This document shows, piece after piece, positions 46,221 through 57,648 of a DNA stretch of 64,000 nucleotides; position 1 is the first letter of the stretch, and each line of letters begins with the position of its first letter. Source of the stretch: Prevotella sp. CAG:1320 (GTDB taxonomy: Bacteria > Bacteroidota > Bacteroidia > Bacteroidales > Bacteroidaceae). Made by a program: the position numbers and the translations under genes. A model generated the notes under the pieces. It saw nothing but the letters and a program-made list of their open reading frames with translations, was not told the DNA's origin and did not search any database. The stretch spans positions 11,314 to 75,313 of the forward strand of contig FR882107.1 in NCBI GenBank assembly GCA_000435635.1, written 5' to 3'.

Positions 46221-46616
46221 TTAATATATGTAACAAAGCACCTCACCACCAATCTTCATGGCAGTAGCCTCTTTGTCTGTCATTACACCTTTGGATGTAG
46301 ATAATATGGCAATACCTAATCCGTTGATAACCCTCGGCATGTCTTTGTAACCTGTATACTTACGCAAACCAGGGGTAGACACGCGCTTTAAACACTTAAT
46401 AGCGTTCAGCTTTGTATTAGGGTCGTACTTCAAGGCAACCTTGATAGAACCCTGCGGTCCATCCTCTATGAACTTATAGTTCAGGATGTAACCCTTCTCG
46501 AAAAGGATCTTCGTGATCTCTTTCTTTAAATTGGACGCAGGAATTTCTACCACACGGTGATGAGCCATAATGGCGTTCCTGAGTCTAGTCAGATAATCTG
46601 CTATTGGATCTGTCAT
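46221..46616 (-). CDS. rpsH: 30S ribosomal protein S8
   Basis: The 131-residue protein has DPIADYLTRLRNAIMAHHRV and the C-terminal GIAILSTSKGVMTDKEATAM. S8 binds helix 21 of 16S rRNA. A 67-bp gap to rpsN upstream may hold a regulatory site. Confidence 0.98.
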   Translation of the reverse strand: MTDPIADYLTRLRNAIMAHHRVVEIPASNLKKEITKILFEKGYILNYKFIEDGPQGSIKVALKYDPNTKLNAIKCLKRVSTPGLRKYTGYKDMPRVINGLGIAILSTSKGVMTDKEATAMKIGGEVLCYIY

Positions 46617-46683
46617 ATTATTGAAAATTAATTGATCGGGACTACCCCGACAATATTAAAAAATAAATACCTCTCTCGTAATC

Positions 46684-46986
46684 TTACCAGCTTGCTTTCT
46701 TAACTCCAGGTATAAGACCTGCGGAAGCCATCTCGCGGAACTGGATACGGGAAATGCCAAACTGGCGAATATATCCCTTGGGGCGACCCGTAATCTTGCA
46801 TCGATTGTGCAAACGAATAGGATTTGCATTCCTGGGGATGGACTGTAACTTGCGAGCAGCCTCATATGCCTCTGCAGGATCATCGGTAGTAGCGATAATC
46901 TTCTTTAGAGCCGCACGTTTCTCCGCATAACGAGCCACCAATTTCGCACGCTTCACCTCGCGGGCTTTCATTGATTCTTTTGCCAT
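46684..46986 (-). CDS. rpsN: 30S ribosomal protein S14 (zinc-independent type)
   Basis: The 100-residue protein has no CxxC-CxxC zinc knuckle, only the single Cys in [16 protein letters not shown], so it is the long C-minus form. It ends [11 protein letters not shown]. It starts 5 bp after rplE. Confidence 0.97.
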   Translation of the reverse strand: MAKESMKAREVKRAKLVARYAEKRAALKKIIATTDDPAEAYEAARKLQSIPRNANPIRLHNRCKITGRPKGYIRQFGISRIQFREMASAGLIPGVKKASW

Positions 46987-46991
46987 ATCAC

Positions 46992-47546
46992 TTAATCATT
47001 TTTAGCGTTCTTGAAAGGAATTCCGAATGCTTTCAGCAAAGCATAACCTTCCTCATCAGTCTGCGCTGAAGTAACGAAGGTGATGTTCATACCTTGCAAA
47101 CGGGTAATCTCATCGAGATTTATCTCAGGGAAGATAATTTGTTCGGTGATACCAAGCGTATAATTACCACGTCCATCGAACTTACTCTCCACACCCTTGA
47201 AGTCACGAATACGAGGCAGAGCGACACGAATAAGCTTCTCTAAGAATTCATACATACGTTCACGGCGAAGAGTTACCATTACACCAATGGGCATCTTCTT
47301 GCGAAGCTTAAAGTTAGAGATATCCTTCTTGGAATAAGTGGCTACAGCTTTCTGGCCTGTAATTGCCGTTATTTCGTTGATAGCCACATCTATCATCTTC
47401 TTGTCCTGCGTAGCATCACCCAGGCCTTGGTTGATGACAATCTTCTTGAGTACAGGTATCTGCATTGGTGAAGAGTAGGAGAACTGCTTCATCAGCGCAG
47501 GAGCGATAATCTCCTTATATTGCTTCTTTAACTGTGCTGTTTCCAT
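46992..47546 (-). CDS. rplE: 50S ribosomal protein L5
   Basis: The 184-residue protein has [20 protein letters not shown] and the [20 protein letters not shown] segment that meets 5S rRNA and the P-site tRNA. Its ATG overlaps the rplX TAA by one base (TAATG). Confidence 0.98.
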   Translation of the reverse strand: METAQLKKQYKEIIAPALMKQFSYSSPMQIPVLKKIVINQGLGDATQDKKMIDVAINEITAITGQKAVATYSKKDISNFKLRKKMPIGVMVTLRRERMYEFLEKLIRVALPRIRDFKGVESKFDGRGNYTLGITEQIIFPEINLDEITRLQGMNITFVTSAQTDEEGYALLKAFGIPFKNAKND

Positions 47547-47881
47547 TACTTGATTTCCTTTCCAGATTTTTTTGCGACACGTATCACGTTCTTGCCCTCA
47601 TGCTTAATGGACACACGTGTTGGCTTGCCACTCTCGGGATCTACCAGGCTTAGATTTGAAATGTGTATAGGAGCCTCCTGCTTAATGATGCCTCCTTGTG
47701 GATATTTGGCAGATGGCTTCATGCACTTAGAGACCATATTCACGCCCTCTACAATTGCGGTCTGTTTATCAACATTGACTTTCAAGACCTTGTGCGGAGT
47801 ATTCTGGCCAGGACGCTTATAGTTGTTGCGTCCAGTAAGCACCAGAACCATATCGCCTTTCTTAATATGCAACTTGCTCAT
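47546..47881 (-). CDS. rplX: 50S ribosomal protein L24
   Basis: The 111-residue protein has the KOW motif region [16 protein letters not shown] and [14 protein letters not shown]. It starts early 50S assembly. It lies 19 bp after rplN. Confidence 0.98.
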   Translation of the reverse strand: MSKLHIKKGDMVLVLTGRNNYKRPGQNTPHKVLKVNVDKQTAIVEGVNMVSKCMKPSAKYPQGGIIKQEAPIHISNLSLVDPESGKPTRVSIKHEGKNVIRVAKKSGKEIK

Positions 47882-47900
47882 TTAAAAAATACTTTAAACA

Positions 47901-48266
47901 TTAAAGAACCTCAGGTGCCAAAGAAACCACCTTCATGTTGACTGCACGAATCTCACGAGCCACAGGACCGAAAATACGGCTACCGCGAAGTTCACCCGCA
48001 TTATTAAGCAATACACATGCATTGTCATCAAAACGGATATAAGAGCCATCAGGACGACGAATCTCCTTCTTGGTTCGCACGATCAAAGCCTTAGACACGG
48101 TGCCTTTCTTCAAATCACTCGAAGGAATGACATTCTTGACAGCAACTACAATCACGTCACCGATACTTGCATAACGGCGGCCAGTACCACCCAATACGCG
48201 GATACAAAGAGCCTCACGCGCACCGCTGTTATCACAAACTGTAAGTCTTGATTCTGACTGTATCAT
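47901..48266 (-). CDS. rplN: 50S ribosomal protein L14
   Basis: The 121-residue protein starts [20 protein letters not shown] and ends with [17 protein letters not shown]. It contacts the 30S interface and the RsfS site. It starts 2 bp after rpsQ. Confidence 0.98.
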   Translation of the reverse strand: MIQSESRLTVCDNSGAREALCIRVLGGTGRRYASIGDVIVVAVKNVIPSSDLKKGTVSKALIVRTKKEIRRPDGSYIRFDDNACVLLNNAGELRGSRIFGPVAREIRAVNMKVVSLAPEVL

Positions 48267-48268
48267 AA

Positions 48269-48526
48269 TTACTTAGCTTTTTCTACGATTTGTACTAATC
48301 TCCACCTCTTGGTCTTAGAGAGAGGACGGGTCTCCATAATCTGCACGGTATCACCCATATTAGCCTCATTCTTTTCGTCGTGAGCGTGGTATTTCTTTGT
48401 CTTTTGGACAAACTTACCATAAATAGGGTGCATCTCCTTGAACTTGGCGGCAACAACGATGGTCTTATCCATCTTGTTGCTTATAACAACCCCTTGCCTA
48501 GTCTTTCTTAAATTTCTTGTTTCCAT
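48269..48526 (-). CDS. rpsQ: 30S ribosomal protein S17
   Basis: From ATG 48526 ([14 protein letters not shown]) it has 85 residues with [20 protein letters not shown] and [18 protein letters not shown]. An earlier in-frame ATG at 48535 adds three residues; the shorter start resembles Bacteroides S17. Confidence 0.97.
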   Translation of the reverse strand: METRNLRKTRQGVVISNKMDKTIVVAAKFKEMHPIYGKFVQKTKKYHAHDEKNEANMGDTVQIMETRPLSKTKRWRLVQIVEKAK

Positions 48527-48537
48527 CTGAACCATTT

Positions 48538-48732
48538 TTATTTATTAAGTTCCCTACGACGAAGCTCTGTCTTCATGCGAGCGATATCACGACGATCCAG
48601 CTTAATCTGAGATGGATTCTCAAGTGGAGTCACCTGATGATTGATCTTCTTCACGTGAAGTGCCTCTACGGCACTCTTCAGCTTCTCAGTCAATTCCTTA
48701 GTCTCGAGAGCTTGTATTTCAGTCATCTTCAT
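48538..48732 (-). CDS. rpmC: 50S ribosomal protein L29
   Basis: From ATG 48732 ([18 protein letters not shown]) it has 64 residues, two helices, ending [13 protein letters not shown]. It sits by the tunnel exit and SRP site. A TTG further upstream is not used. It starts 2 bp after rplP. Confidence 0.95.
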   Translation of the reverse strand: MKMTEIQALETKELTEKLKSAVEALHVKKINHQVTPLENPSQIKLDRRDIARMKTELRRRELNK

Positions 48733-48734
48733 AA

Positions 48735-49163
48735 TCAAGCGTTTTTATCAAAGTCACGTCTAACAATAAACTTAGTCTTCACGGGCAGTTTCTGAGCAGC
48801 AAGACGCAAAGCCTCTTTTGCAACATCGAAACTAACTCCCTCTACTTCGAAGAGAACACGTCCAGGAGTCACTGGCGCAACCCATCCTGCAGGATCACCC
48901 TTACCTTTACCCATACGTACGTCCGCTGGCTTACGAGTAATAGGTTTATCAGGGAATATACGTATCCAAACCTGCCCCTGACGGTTCATATAGCGATTCA
49001 CTGCCACACGAGCAGCTTCAATTTGCCGACTGTCAATCCACTTGGCCTCAAGGGTCTTGATTCCAAATGAACCAAAAGCCAATTGTGTACCTCTGTGAGC
49101 GTTTCCCTTGTTGCCACGCCCATCTTGAGGTCTTCTATATTTTACTCTTTTTGGCTGTAACAT
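48735..49163 (-). CDS. rplP: 50S ribosomal protein L16
   Basis: The 142-residue protein has [20 protein letters not shown] and the arginine-rich loop region [14 protein letters not shown], which organises the A-site and P-site tRNA acceptor arms. It starts 14 bp after rpsC. Confidence 0.98.
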   Translation of the reverse strand: MLQPKRVKYRRPQDGRGNKGNAHRGTQLAFGSFGIKTLEAKWIDSRQIEAARVAVNRYMNRQGQVWIRIFPDKPITRKPADVRMGKGKGDPAGWVAPVTPGRVLFEVEGVSFDVAKEALRLAAQKLPVKTKFIVRRDFDKNA

Positions 49164-49177
49164 GATAGCTTCTACTT

Positions 49178-49900
49178 TTAACGGTTATTGTTTCTCTTAC
49201 GATTACCGCGATTAGGACGGCCACCACGGTTGTTACCCTTGTTGTCCTGTGCGAAACTTGGTGTAAGCTCACGCTTTCCATAAACCTCGCCACGGCAAAT
49301 CCACACCTTGATACCAAGAAGTCCCACCTTGGTGAGAGCTTCTGCCTGGCAGTAATCAATATCTGCACGGAAAGTATGCAAAGGAGTACGTCCCTCCTTG
49401 TACATTTCCTTACGTGCCATTTCCGCACCATTCAAACGGCCTGATATCTGAATTTTTATACCTTCAGCACCAGCACGCATAGTATTGGCGATAGCCATCT
49501 TTATAGCACGGCGATAAGCGATCAAATGCTCAATCTGGCTAGCAATATTCTTTGCCACAATTGTTGCGTCAAGCTCAGGTTTCTTAACCTCAAAGATATT
49601 GATTTGAATATCTTTCTTGTAAAGCCTCTTCAACTCCTCCTTCAGCTTGTCAACATCCTGTCCACCTTTACCAATAACAAGTCCTGGGCGGGCAGTGCAA
49701 ATAGTAATGGTGACAAGCTTCAAAGTGCGTTCGATAACAATACGAGCTACGCTAGCCTTAGCCAAACGCTCATTGAGATACTTGCGAATCTTCTGATCCT
49801 CTACAAGATTATCTCCAAAACTCTTGCCGCCGAACCAATTTGAATCCCAACCACGAATAATACCTAGTCGGTTACTTATTGGATTAACTTTCTGTCCCAT
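49178..49900 (-). CDS. rpsC: 30S ribosomal protein S3
   Basis: The 240-residue protein has the KH domain with [18 protein letters not shown] and [20 protein letters not shown], and a Gly/Asn/Arg-rich C-terminus ([18 protein letters not shown]). It lies at the mRNA entrance. It starts 5 bp after rplV. Confidence 0.98.
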   Translation of the reverse strand: MGQKVNPISNRLGIIRGWDSNWFGGKSFGDNLVEDQKIRKYLNERLAKASVARIVIERTLKLVTITICTARPGLVIGKGGQDVDKLKEELKRLYKKDIQINIFEVKKPELDATIVAKNIASQIEHLIAYRRAIKMAIANTMRAGAEGIKIQISGRLNGAEMARKEMYKEGRTPLHTFRADIDYCQAEALTKVGLLGIKVWICRGEVYGKRELTPSFAQDNKGNNRGGRPNRGNRKRNNNR

Positions 49901-49905
49901 TCTAT

Positions 49906-50313
49906 TTACTGTTTAGCGTCGTTATTGATAGAGTCTACAAAAAGAGTGACGTGGTTAGAACGCTTGCGAATCCTGTAGCCACGGCCTTGAGGTGCTGGCC
50001 TCATGCGCTTTAAAGTTACGCCTTCGTCAACGAAGACCTTACTTACGTAAAGCTCTCCATCCTCAGCTTTGCGAGAATTCTTCATCTCCCAGTTAGCAAT
50101 CGCCGAGCGCAACAATTTCTCAACGCTCTGAGCAGCCTGCTTCTTAGAGAACCTCAGGACACCAAGCGCACGATTAACTTCCAATCCACGGATGGTATCT
50201 ACCACATAACGCATCTTGCGGGGTGAGGAAGGTACGCCATTGAGCTTGGCGAAATACATTTTAGTGCGGGCTTCTTTTCTTTTCTCAGCCGCTATATGTT
50301 TTCTTGCTCCCAT
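49906..50313 (-). CDS. rplV: 50S ribosomal protein L22
   Basis: The 135-residue protein has [20 protein letters not shown] and the tunnel loop [19 protein letters not shown], where macrolide-resistance changes arise. It starts 33 bp after rpsS. Confidence 0.98.
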   Translation of the reverse strand: MGARKHIAAEKRKEARTKMYFAKLNGVPSSPRKMRYVVDTIRGLEVNRALGVLRFSKKQAAQSVEKLLRSAIANWEMKNSRKAEDGELYVSKVFVDEGVTLKRMRPAPQGRGYRIRKRSNHVTLFVDSINNDAKQ

Positions 50314-50346
50314 TTTATTAATTAATCAGTTTGTGTTTACATCTGC

Positions 50347-50613
50347 TTACTTTCTGTTTCCAGAATGGCCACCGAACCTACGCGTAGGAGCGAACTCCCC
50401 GAGTTTATGGCCAACCATGTTTTCCGTAATGTAAACAGGAATGAATTTATTTCCGTTATGAACCGCAACGGTATGTCCCACGAAATCGGGAGATATCATT
50501 GAGGCCCTAGCCCATGTCTTAACGACATTTTTCTTGCCACTCTCGTTCATCTCCAGGATTTTCTTCTCCAGAGAGACGTTAATATATGGACCTTTTTTAA
50601 GTGAACGACTCAT
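50347..50613 (-). CDS. rpsS: 30S ribosomal protein S19
   Basis: The 88-residue protein has [18 protein letters not shown] and [20 protein letters not shown], followed by [17 protein letters not shown]. It binds the 30S head near S13. It starts 13 bp after rplB. Confidence 0.98.
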   Translation of the reverse strand: MSRSLKKGPYINVSLEKKILEMNESGKKNVVKTWARASMISPDFVGHTVAVHNGNKFIPVYITENMVGHKLGEFAPTRRFGGHSGNRK

Positions 50614-50626
50614 AATTTACTCTTCG

Positions 50627-51454
50627 TTATTTCTTGTTAGCTCTCTCGATAATATACTTGTTCGAATGCTTCTTGGGCGAGCGCGTCTTCAAGCCCTTAG
50701 CGTAAAGACCCTTACGTGAACGTGGATGACCACCACTCTGACGGCCTTCACCACCACCCATTGGGTGATCTACAGGGTTCATAACAACACCACGGTTGTG
50801 AGGACGACGACCCAACCAGCGAGAGCGTCCAGCTTTACCTGACTGCTCCAAAGCATGATCCGAGTTACCTACACTACCGACCGTGGCCTTACAAGCACTC
50901 AAAATCTGACGAGTCTCGCCAGAAGGGAGCTTAATTACACAATACTTACCCTCACGGGAAGTCAACTGAGCAAAATTACCAGCCGAACGAACGAACTTAG
51001 CACCCTGACCAGGACGCAACTCAATATTATGAATTACCGTACCTACAGGAATGTTTGCCAAAGGAAGAGCATTACCAATCTCTGGCGCTGCCTCAGCACC
51101 AGATAGTAATTTGTCACCCACTTTCAGTCCGTTGGGAGCAACTATGTAACGTTTTTCACCATCTGCGTAGAAAAGCAAAGCGATACGAGCCGAACGATTA
51201 GGATCGTATTCTATTGTCTTCACCACAGCGGGTACACCATCTTTCTCTCGCTTGAAGTCGATTAGACGATACTTCCTCTTATGACCACCACCGCGATAGC
51301 GAACGGTCATTTTTCCGGTGTTGTTTCGACCACCGGTAGAACGCTTACCGTAAACGAGAGACTTCTCTGGCACGGATGCAGTAATCTCCTCGAACGTGCC
51401 AATAATCTTGTGTCTTTGTCCCGGAGTAACCGGTTTGAACTTACGTACTGCCAT
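50627..51454 (-). CDS. rplB: 50S ribosomal protein L2
   Basis: The 275-residue protein has [20 protein letters not shown] and the peptidyl-transferase stretch [18 protein letters not shown] with the conserved His. It is needed for subunit joining. It starts 7 bp after rplW. Confidence 0.99.
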   Translation of the reverse strand: MAVRKFKPVTPGQRHKIIGTFEEITASVPEKSLVYGKRSTGGRNNTGKMTVRYRGGGHKRKYRLIDFKREKDGVPAVVKTIEYDPNRSARIALLFYADGEKRYIVAPNGLKVGDKLLSGAEAAPEIGNALPLANIPVGTVIHNIELRPGQGAKFVRSAGNFAQLTSREGKYCVIKLPSGETRQILSACKATVGSVGNSDHALEQSGKAGRSRWLGRRPHNRGVVMNPVDHPMGGGEGRQSGGHPRSRKGLYAKGLKTRSPKKHSNKYIIERANKK

Positions 51455-51461
51455 TTCTTAT

Positions 51462-51821
51462 TTAAATATTGCTATAAAAATCAATTGTATCGCCTTCTTT
51501 AAGAGTTACGATCGCTTTCTTGAATGCGTTTTTACGACCTCTCACAAGCCCAGTCCTGGTATAGCGTACAACGCTCTTACCTGCATAACGCATTGTGTTG
51601 ACATCAACAACTTTCACGTTGTACAGACGTTCCACCTCAGCCTTAATCTGCATCTTGTCAGCCTCAGGCTTCACGATGAAACCATACTTGGGCGCAGCTT
51701 TTTTCGTTACCTGCTGCCCCTTGTTCTTGCCTGCTTTAGGAGTGTATGTTCTATCGACAGATGTCTTGTCGGTAATCTTGGTCATCTTCTCAGTGATCAA
51801 GGGTTTGATAATGAAGTTCAT
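51462..51821 (-). CDS. rplW: 50S ribosomal protein L23
   Basis: From ATG 51821 (MNFIIKPLITEKMTKI) the protein has 119 residues, with NKYTFxV-type strand KYGFIVKPEADKMQIKAEVE. It is the docking site for trigger factor and SRP. It starts 17 bp after rplD. Confidence 0.96.
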   Translation of the reverse strand: MNFIIKPLITEKMTKITDKTSVDRTYTPKAGKNKGQQVTKKAAPKYGFIVKPEADKMQIKAEVERLYNVKVVDVNTMRYAGKSVVRYTRTGLVRGRKNAFKKAIVTLKEGDTIDFYSNI

Positions 51822-51838
51822 ATCCAATATTCTCCTTT

Positions 51839-52468
51839 TTACTTGTTTAAGGTTTCATCAATTGCCTTTAACGAATTTTCAGTGACAACCAACACATCTG
51901 CATTCAACACGCGATACGCATTGAGCGAAGCGGCTATCATCACATCGGCCTTCTGCAAATTTCGAGCTGACAAATATACGTTTTTATTTGCAGATGGCAA
52001 AAGAAGAAGGAACTTCTTGCCATCAACTTGCAGATTTTTAGCGATATTTATGAATTCTTTAGTCTTTGGAGCCTCAAAATCGAAGTCTTCAACCACAATA
52101 ATTGCATTTTCCTTTGCCTTATAAGACAAAGCAGACTTACGGGCAAGAAGCTTAACCTTCTTGTTCAACTTAAAGCTGTAATCACGGGGCTTGGGGCCAA
52201 AGGCACGTCCACCACCTACAAGCACAGGCGAATTGATGTCACCACGACGAGCACCACCGCCACCTTTCTGACGACCCAGCTTACGGGTAGAACCAGATAC
52301 CTCACTTCTCTCCTTAGCCTTGGCTGTACCCTGACGCTGGTTAGCGAGATACTGCTTTACGTCAAGATAGAGTACGTGATCATTAGGTTCGATTCCGAAG
52401 ATAGACTCATTAAGAGTTACCTTACGACCGGTCGCTTGACCTTTTATATCTAAAACGCTAACTTCCAT
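51839..52468 (-). CDS. rplD: 50S ribosomal protein L4
   Basis: The 209-residue protein has the tunnel loop [20 protein letters not shown] and a core with [20 protein letters not shown]. In enterobacteria L4 also represses the S10 operon. Its start overlaps the rplC stop by one base (TAATG). Confidence 0.98.
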   Translation of the reverse strand: MEVSVLDIKGQATGRKVTLNESIFGIEPNDHVLYLDVKQYLANQRQGTAKAKERSEVSGSTRKLGRQKGGGGARRGDINSPVLVGGGRAFGPKPRDYSFKLNKKVKLLARKSALSYKAKENAIIVVEDFDFEAPKTKEFINIAKNLQVDGKKFLLLLPSANKNVYLSARNLQKADVMIAASLNAYRVLNADVLVVTENSLKAIDETLNK

Positions 52469-53082
52469 TACTTATTGATTAAAACGATTGAACCTTTGCA
52501 CCCAGCGAAAGAGCCCTTGACAACCAAGAGATTCTGCTCAGGTATTACTTTCAACACTTGAAGGTTCTGAGTGGTCACCCTGTCACCTCCCATTTGTCCA
52601 GCCATACGCATACCCTTGAACACCTTTGCGGGGTAAGAACAAGCACCGATAGAACCCGGTTTGCGGGCACGATCATCTTGGCCGTGGGTAGACTGACCAA
52701 CACCACCGAAACCATGACGCTTCATAACGCCCTGGAATCCTTTACCCTTAGAGGTACCTATGACATCCACGAACTTAGCGTCATTAAAGATGTCAACCGT
52801 AATGGTGTCACCGAGGTTATATTCCTCGTCAAACTTGAACTCGGCCAAGTGTTTCTTGGGCGTTGTGCCGGCTTTCTTGAAGATTCCCATCATAGGCTTG
52901 GTAGTCCTACTTTCCTTAGCCTCTTCGAAACCTAACTGAACAGCCTTGTAACCATCTTTCTCTAGGGTTTTCACCTGGGTTACAACACAAGGACCTACTT
53001 CGATAACAGTGCACGGCACATTCTTGCCGTCGGCACTGAATACGGATGTCATTCCGATTTTCTTTCCAATTAATCCTGGCAT
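52468..53082 (-). CDS. rplC: 50S ribosomal protein L3
   Basis: The 204-residue protein has [15 protein letters not shown] and the [19 protein letters not shown] loop near the peptidyl-transferase centre. It starts 20 bp after rpsJ. Confidence 0.98.
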   Translation of the reverse strand: MPGLIGKKIGMTSVFSADGKNVPCTVIEVGPCVVTQVKTLEKDGYKAVQLGFEEAKESRTTKPMMGIFKKAGTTPKKHLAEFKFDEEYNLGDTITVDIFNDAKFVDVIGTSKGKGFQGVMKRHGFGGVGQSTHGQDDRARKPGSIGACSYPAKVFKGMRMAGQMGGDRVTTQNLQVLKVIPEQNLLVVKGSFAGCKGSIVLINK

Positions 53083-53102
53083 TTCAATTACGATTAAAAC
53101 AA

Positions 53103-53408
53103 TTAAACTTTAATTTCCACTTCTACACCGCTGGGCAATTCCAATTTCATCAGCGCATCAACGGTCTTAGCCGTAGAGCTGTAGATGTCAATCAGTCTCT
53201 TGTAACTAGAGAGCTGAAACTGCTCACGTGACTTCTTGTTTACGAACGTACTGCGGTTCACGGTGTAAATACGCTTGTGCGTTGGCAAAGGAATCGGACC
53301 GCTCACAATAGCACCCGTTGCCTTAACTGCCTTCACGATTTTCTCGGCTGACTTGTCCACCAACTGATGGTCATAAGACTTCAGCTTGATTCTAATCTTT
53401 TGACTCAT
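53103..53408 (-). CDS. rpsJ: 30S ribosomal protein S10 (NusE)
   Basis: The 101-residue protein has [20 protein letters not shown] and [18 protein letters not shown]. It joins the 30S head and the antitermination complex. It begins the S10 operon, 87 bp after fusA. Confidence 0.98.
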   Translation of the reverse strand: MSQKIRIKLKSYDHQLVDKSAEKIVKAVKATGAIVSGPIPLPTHKRIYTVNRSTFVNKKSREQFQLSSYKRLIDIYSSTAKTVDALMKLELPSGVEVEIKV

Positions 53409-53495
53409 TCTTTTTGAACTGTAATTATATTATTATATGTATATATATGCGGGGAGGACACTTAAGAGTCATTCACTAAATGCCCTCCCTAAATT

Positions 53496-55610
53496 TTACA
53501 GCAAATCTGCACGACCCTTGACTTCCTCGAGAACCGTCTTTGCTATAGAGCTTGACAAAGGAGCGTGATGATCATACTCCATGGAAGAAGTGGCACGGCC
53601 TGACGTAATCGTACGCAAAGCGGTAACATAGCCGAACATCTCTGCCAAAGGTACCATCGCTTTCACGATACGTGCGCCACTACGAGCCTCATCCATACCT
53701 TGAACCATACCACGACGCTTGTTCAAGTCGCCAATCACGTCACCCATATTCTCCTCGGGTGTAACAACCTCTACCTTCATGATGGGCTCCATCAAAACAG
53801 GACCTGCTTTAGGACAAGCATTCTTGAAAGCGTTATGAGCAGCGAGCTCAAAGGACAACTGGTCAGAGTCTACAGGGTGGAAACTACCATCAGTAAGGGT
53901 AACCTTCATTCCCGTCATGGGGAAACCTCCAAGCACACCACTCTTCAAGCAATCCTCAAAACCTTTCTGTACAGAAGGAATAAACTCCTTGGGAATGTTA
54001 CCGCCCTTCACCTCATTGATGAACTGCAAATCGCCCTCCTTATAATCCTCGTCTTTAGGACCAACTGTAACGATAATATCAGCGAACTTACCACGGCCAC
54101 CACTCTGCTTCTTGTAAACCTCACGCAGGGTGACAGACTTCGTGATAGCCTCCTTATAGTTCACCTGGGGCTTTCCTTGATTACATTCCACCTTAAACTC
54201 ACGCTTCAATCGGTCGATAATGATATCCAAGTGCAACTCGCCCATACCTGAGATAATGGTCTGACCACTCTGTTCATCTGTACGAACGGTAAACGTGGGA
54301 TCCTCCTCAGCCAGCTTAGCCAAACCATTGTCCATTTTGGCAACATCCGCCTGGCTCTTGGGCTCTACCGCAATGGAAATAACCGTATCGGGGAAAGTCA
54401 TAGACTCCAACACGATAGGCGCATTCTCATCACAGAGAGTGTCACCCGTACGAATATCCTTGAAACCCACACCTGCGCCAATATCACCCGCATCGATACT
54501 CTCCATAGGAATCTCCTGTTTAGAGTTCATTTGGAACAAGCGGCTGATACGCTCGCGCTTGCCAGAACGAGGATTATAAACATAAGAGCCTGCGGTAATT
54601 TTACCAGAATAAACACGGAAGAAGACCAAACGACCCATGAATGGATCTGTGGCAATCTTGAACGCCAACGCAGAAGTGGGAGCATCCTCAGAAGGCTTGC
54701 GGCTTTCCTCCGCGTCAGTATCGGGATTGGTACCTATCACGGCCTCAGTGTCCAGGGGTGAAGGCAGGAAAGCACAAGTATAATCAAGCAATGGCTGCAC
54801 ACCTTTATTCTTGTAAGAAGAGCCAAGCAACATAGGGGTCAACTCCATGCTCAAGGTTCCTTTACGGATAGCTGCGATTAACATGTCCTCAGGGATATCT
54901 TTACCGTCAAGATAAAGCTCCATCAACTGGTCATCGTAGTTGGCTGCGCTCTCTATCATCTTCTCGCGCCACTCCTCTGCCTCAGCTTGCAGGTCGGCGG
55001 GTATTTCCTCGACATCGTACTCAGCCCCCATGGTCTCATCGTGCCACAAGATAGCCTTCATCTTGATAAGGTCTACCAAACCCTTGAAGTTTTCCTCTGC
55101 ACCGATAGGAATCTGCACAGGGCAAGGATTAGCACCCAAGATATCTTTCATTTGCTGCACAGTCTCGAAAAAGTCTGCGCCAGAGCGGTCCATCTTGTTT
55201 ACGTATCCGATACGGGGGACATTATACTTGTCTGCCTGACGCCATACAGTCTCGGACTGAGGCTGTACACCATCGGCAGCGGAATAAGTAGCGATAGCTC
55301 CATCAAGCACACGCAAGGAGCGCTCCACTTCAGCGGTGAAATCCACGTGTCCCGGAGTGTCTATCAAGTTTATCTTGTAAGTCTTTCCTGCATAGTTCCA
55401 ATTGCAAGTTGTAGCGGCAGAGGTAATAGTGATACCACGTTCTTGCTCCTGAGCCATCCAGTCCATGGTAGCGGTACCATCATGCACCTCGCCGATTTTG
55501 TGCGTCTTTCCCGTATAGAAAAGGATACGCTCAGAGGTGGTTGTCTTACCGGCATCGATGTGAGCCATGATACCGATGTTACGAGTTAAATGTAAATCGC
55601 GACTTGCCAT
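53496..55610 (-). CDS. fusA: Elongation factor G
   Basis: The 704-residue protein has G1 [25 protein letters not shown]3 [12 protein letters not shown] and G4 [10 protein letters not shown], then domains II-V with the conserved [11 protein letters not shown]. It translocates tRNA and mRNA. There is no tuf gene next to it, as is usual in Bacteroidota. It starts 26 bp after rpsG. Confidence 0.98.
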   Translation of the reverse strand: MASRDLHLTRNIGIMAHIDAGKTTTSERILFYTGKTHKIGEVHDGTATMDWMAQEQERGITITSAATTCNWNYAGKTYKINLIDTPGHVDFTAEVERSLRVLDGAIATYSAADGVQPQSETVWRQADKYNVPRIGYVNKMDRSGADFFETVQQMKDILGANPCPVQIPIGAEENFKGLVDLIKMKAILWHDETMGAEYDVEEIPADLQAEAEEWREKMIESAANYDDQLMELYLDGKDIPEDMLIAAIRKGTLSMELTPMLLGSSYKNKGVQPLLDYTCAFLPSPLDTEAVIGTNPDTDAEESRKPSEDAPTSALAFKIATDPFMGRLVFFRVYSGKITAGSYVYNPRSGKRERISRLFQMNSKQEIPMESIDAGDIGAGVGFKDIRTGDTLCDENAPIVLESMTFPDTVISIAVEPKSQADVAKMDNGLAKLAEEDPTFTVRTDEQSGQTIISGMGELHLDIIIDRLKREFKVECNQGKPQVNYKEAITKSVTLREVYKKQSGGRGKFADIIVTVGPKDEDYKEGDLQFINEVKGGNIPKEFIPSVQKGFEDCLKSGVLGGFPMTGMKVTLTDGSFHPVDSDQLSFELAAHNAFKNACPKAGPVLMEPIMKVEVVTPEENMGDVIGDLNKRRGMVQGMDEARSGARIVKAMVPLAEMFGYVTALRTITSGRATSSMEYDHHAPLSSSIAKTVLEEVKGRADLL

Positions 55611-55636
55611 ATTACTTTTTACCTAATTATATGAAG

Positions 55637-56113
55637 TTAGAACCTGAAATGAGCGAACGCACGGTTTGCCTCAGCCATACGGTGCATGTCTTCCTTACGT
55701 TTGAAAGCACCTCCTTGGTTGTTGTAGGCATCCATAATCTCAGCCGCAAGTTTCTCAGCCATAGACTTGCCGCCGCGTTTGCGGGCGAAGTTTATCATGT
55801 TCTTCATGGAAACACTCTCCTTGCGCTCTGGACGGATTTCCGTGGGCACCTGGAAAGTGGCACCACCTATACGACGGCTTTTCACCTCCACCTGGGGAGT
55901 GATATTGTCGAGGGCGGTCTTCCATATTTCGAGGGCAGACTTCTCCTCATTGGCCATCTTGGCCTTAACAATCTCGAGGGCTGCGTAGAAAATCTCATAA
56001 GAGATGTTCTTCTTGCCATCATACATCAAGTGATTCACAAATTTTGAGACCTTTTGGTCATTGAAAACGGGATCGGGAAGGATCACTCGCTTCTTTGGTT
56101 TTGCTTTTCTCAT
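55637..56113 (-). CDS. rpsG: 30S ribosomal protein S7
   Basis: The 158-residue protein has [20 protein letters not shown] and [20 protein letters not shown]. It organises the 3' major domain of 16S rRNA. The 174-bp gap to rpsL is the longest between the genes of this cluster. Confidence 0.98.
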   Translation of the reverse strand: MRKAKPKKRVILPDPVFNDQKVSKFVNHLMYDGKKNISYEIFYAALEIVKAKMANEEKSALEIWKTALDNITPQVEVKSRRIGGATFQVPTEIRPERKESVSMKNMINFARKRGGKSMAEKLAAEIMDAYNNQGGAFKRKEDMHRMAEANRAFAHFRF

Positions 56114-56287
56114 TATTGTTTGTTAAAATTTGATTCTGCATGGGGTTGTCCATCGTTCTTCAACACTCTCACTCGAGCATTTACTCAACCTGTTACAATT
56201 CTCCAGCAAAACTTGTTTAATTATTTCCGTTGCAAGCCTTGGCTCTCGGCCTTCTCCGACCGTGAGCTTCAGGCTGGTTGGCATCGA

Positions 56288-56668
56288 TTACTTCTTTGCC
56301 TTGGGTTTCTTGGCGCCATACTTGGAACGACGCTGCGTGCGGCTAGCCACGCCTGCGGTATCCAAAGTACCACGGACAATGTGATAACGTACACCAGGGA
56401 GATCCTTCACACGACCACCGCGCACCAGTACGATGGAGTGCTCCTGCAAGTTATGACCCTCGCCAGGAATGTAGGAGTTCACCTCCTTTTGGTTTGTCAG
56501 ACGAACACGGGCAACCTTACGCATTGCCGAATTAGGCTTCTTAGGTGTCGTGGTGTACACACGAACACAAACGCCACGACGCTGGGGACAGCTGTCCAAA
56601 GCGGGGCTCTTGCTCTTGTCCACAAGCACCTTTCTGCCCTTTCTTACCAATTGTGAAATAGTAGGCAT
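56288..56668 (-). CDS. rpsL: 30S ribosomal protein S12
   Basis: The 126-residue protein has [20 protein letters not shown] and [19 protein letters not shown] with the wild-type Lys at the streptomycin site. It governs decoding accuracy. It is the first gene of this translation run. Confidence 0.98.
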   Translation of the reverse strand: MPTISQLVRKGRKVLVDKSKSPALDSCPQRRGVCVRVYTTTPKKPNSAMRKVARVRLTNQKEVNSYIPGEGHNLQEHSIVLVRGGRVKDLPGVRYHIVRGTLDTAGVASRTQRRSKYGAKKPKAKK

Positions 56669-56750
56669 AGTTTTACTTTTTTAATTTTTATATTGTTGTT
56701 TTATTATAATCGAAACCCTTTGGCACGGCCACAATAAGCCATTCGGGCTG

Positions 56751-56758
56751 CAAAGGTA
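56751..56758 (-). promoter_or_regulatory. -7 box of the rpsL-rplQ run
   Basis: TACCTTTG on the minus strand, about 83 bp before the rpsL ATG. A clear -33 TTTG was not found at the expected spacing, so the match is partial. Confidence 0.55.
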
Positions 56759-56931
56759 CGAATATTTCCCGAATACACCTAATTATATAAAAGAAAAGGG
56801 ATAAGAAGGATTATTAATTTAACAAAATATAACTATTTGAAGACATAAATAACTATAGCGGCAGGCTGGTAACATGTTATTTATGCTATAATTCCATGTT
56901 TTCTTCCACCCGAAACACGTCAAGCGTGTTA

Positions 56932-56956
56932 GGCCGCCCGTCAGTATAGGGCGGCC
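56932..56956. terminator. GC-rich hairpin after the DUF3467 gene
   Basis: ggccgccc (56932-56939) pairs with gggcggcc (56949-56956), just 8 bp past the DUF3467 stop. Only the plus strand has a T-run after it; on the minus strand a second small hairpin (aacacg/cgtgtt) follows. It may reduce read-through from DUF3467 into rpsL. The rest of 56669-56964 shows only the rpsL -7 box. Confidence 0.5.
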
Positions 56957-56964
56957 GTTTTCTG

Positions 56965-57282
56965 TCAAGCCTTGCCCATCCCCGAGGAGAACGGGGCAAT
57001 GGTACGGGGCGGCTGGTCCGTGATTTCAATCTTCCCAAATTGCTGCTCATACTTGTAAATGTTCTCTTGCAAAGCAGCCAAAAGACGCTTGGCATGCTCA
57101 GGAGCCTGGATGATACGACTGCACACCTGGCCGCCAGGCATACCAGGCAACAATTGCGCGAAATCAATTACGAATTCGGTCTTGCTATGAGTTATCAACG
57201 CGAAATTCGCGTATTGCCCGCCTGCCACTTCGGGCTTGAGCTGTATCTGGAACTGTGGCTGGTTTTTCTTGTTCTCTTCCAT
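56965..57282 (-). CDS. DUF3467 family protein
   Basis: From ATG 57282 (MEENKKNQPQFQIQLKP) the protein has 105 residues with YANFALITHSKTEFVIDFAQ and LPGMPGGQVCSRIIQAPEHA, the DUF3467 pattern. In Bacteroides I associate this small gene with the stretch between rpoC and rpsL, so a role with transcription or translation is often guessed; nothing here proves it. In this window rpoC is absent. Confidence 0.85.
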   Translation of the reverse strand: MEENKKNQPQFQIQLKPEVAGGQYANFALITHSKTEFVIDFAQLLPGMPGGQVCSRIIQAPEHAKRLLAALQENIYKYEQQFGKIEITDQPPRTIAPFSSGMGKA

Positions 57283-57357
57283 TTTTCTATATATTATATA
57301 AGGTATAACTATAAGCGCCCTGTCCTCGGCACACCGGCACGAAGTCCGAGCACATTG

Positions 57358-57389
57358 CAAAGATAGGGAAACTTTTCGTCTCCCACAAA
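57358..57389 (-). promoter_or_regulatory. Promoter of the DUF3467 gene
   Basis: TTTG (plus 57386-57389), 20 nt, TATCTTTG (plus 57358-57365) on the minus strand: an exact consensus match. It means the gene does not depend on an rpoBC transcript. A TATCTTCG box for the divergent 57649 gene lies at 57605-57612. Confidence 0.8.
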
Positions 57390-57648
57390 CTTCTTGGCAA
57401 AAATCTTCCACTCTCCTCTCTCGCCCTGGGTACTCCCTCCCATGCCACACGTGGGAATTAGCGTAAGCGAGAATCGTCTGGGAAAGATCCCGCAAGCTGG
57501 CGGAGGCAGAGGGAAAAGGACTAAGCATGGGGCTTTTTCACTCGCGCAGCAGCGCATGTAGACACATAACGCACTGAAAATCGGGTATGATGAGAAAAAA
57601 ATCGTATCTTCGCGACGAGAAGGAACTCGTACCATAAAGACATTGCCC

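Noticed and set aside
56114..56287. A tuf gene expected between rpsG/fusA and rpsJ or in the rpsL-rpsG gap
   Set aside because: No EF-Tu frame is present; absence of tuf here is normal for Bacteroidota.
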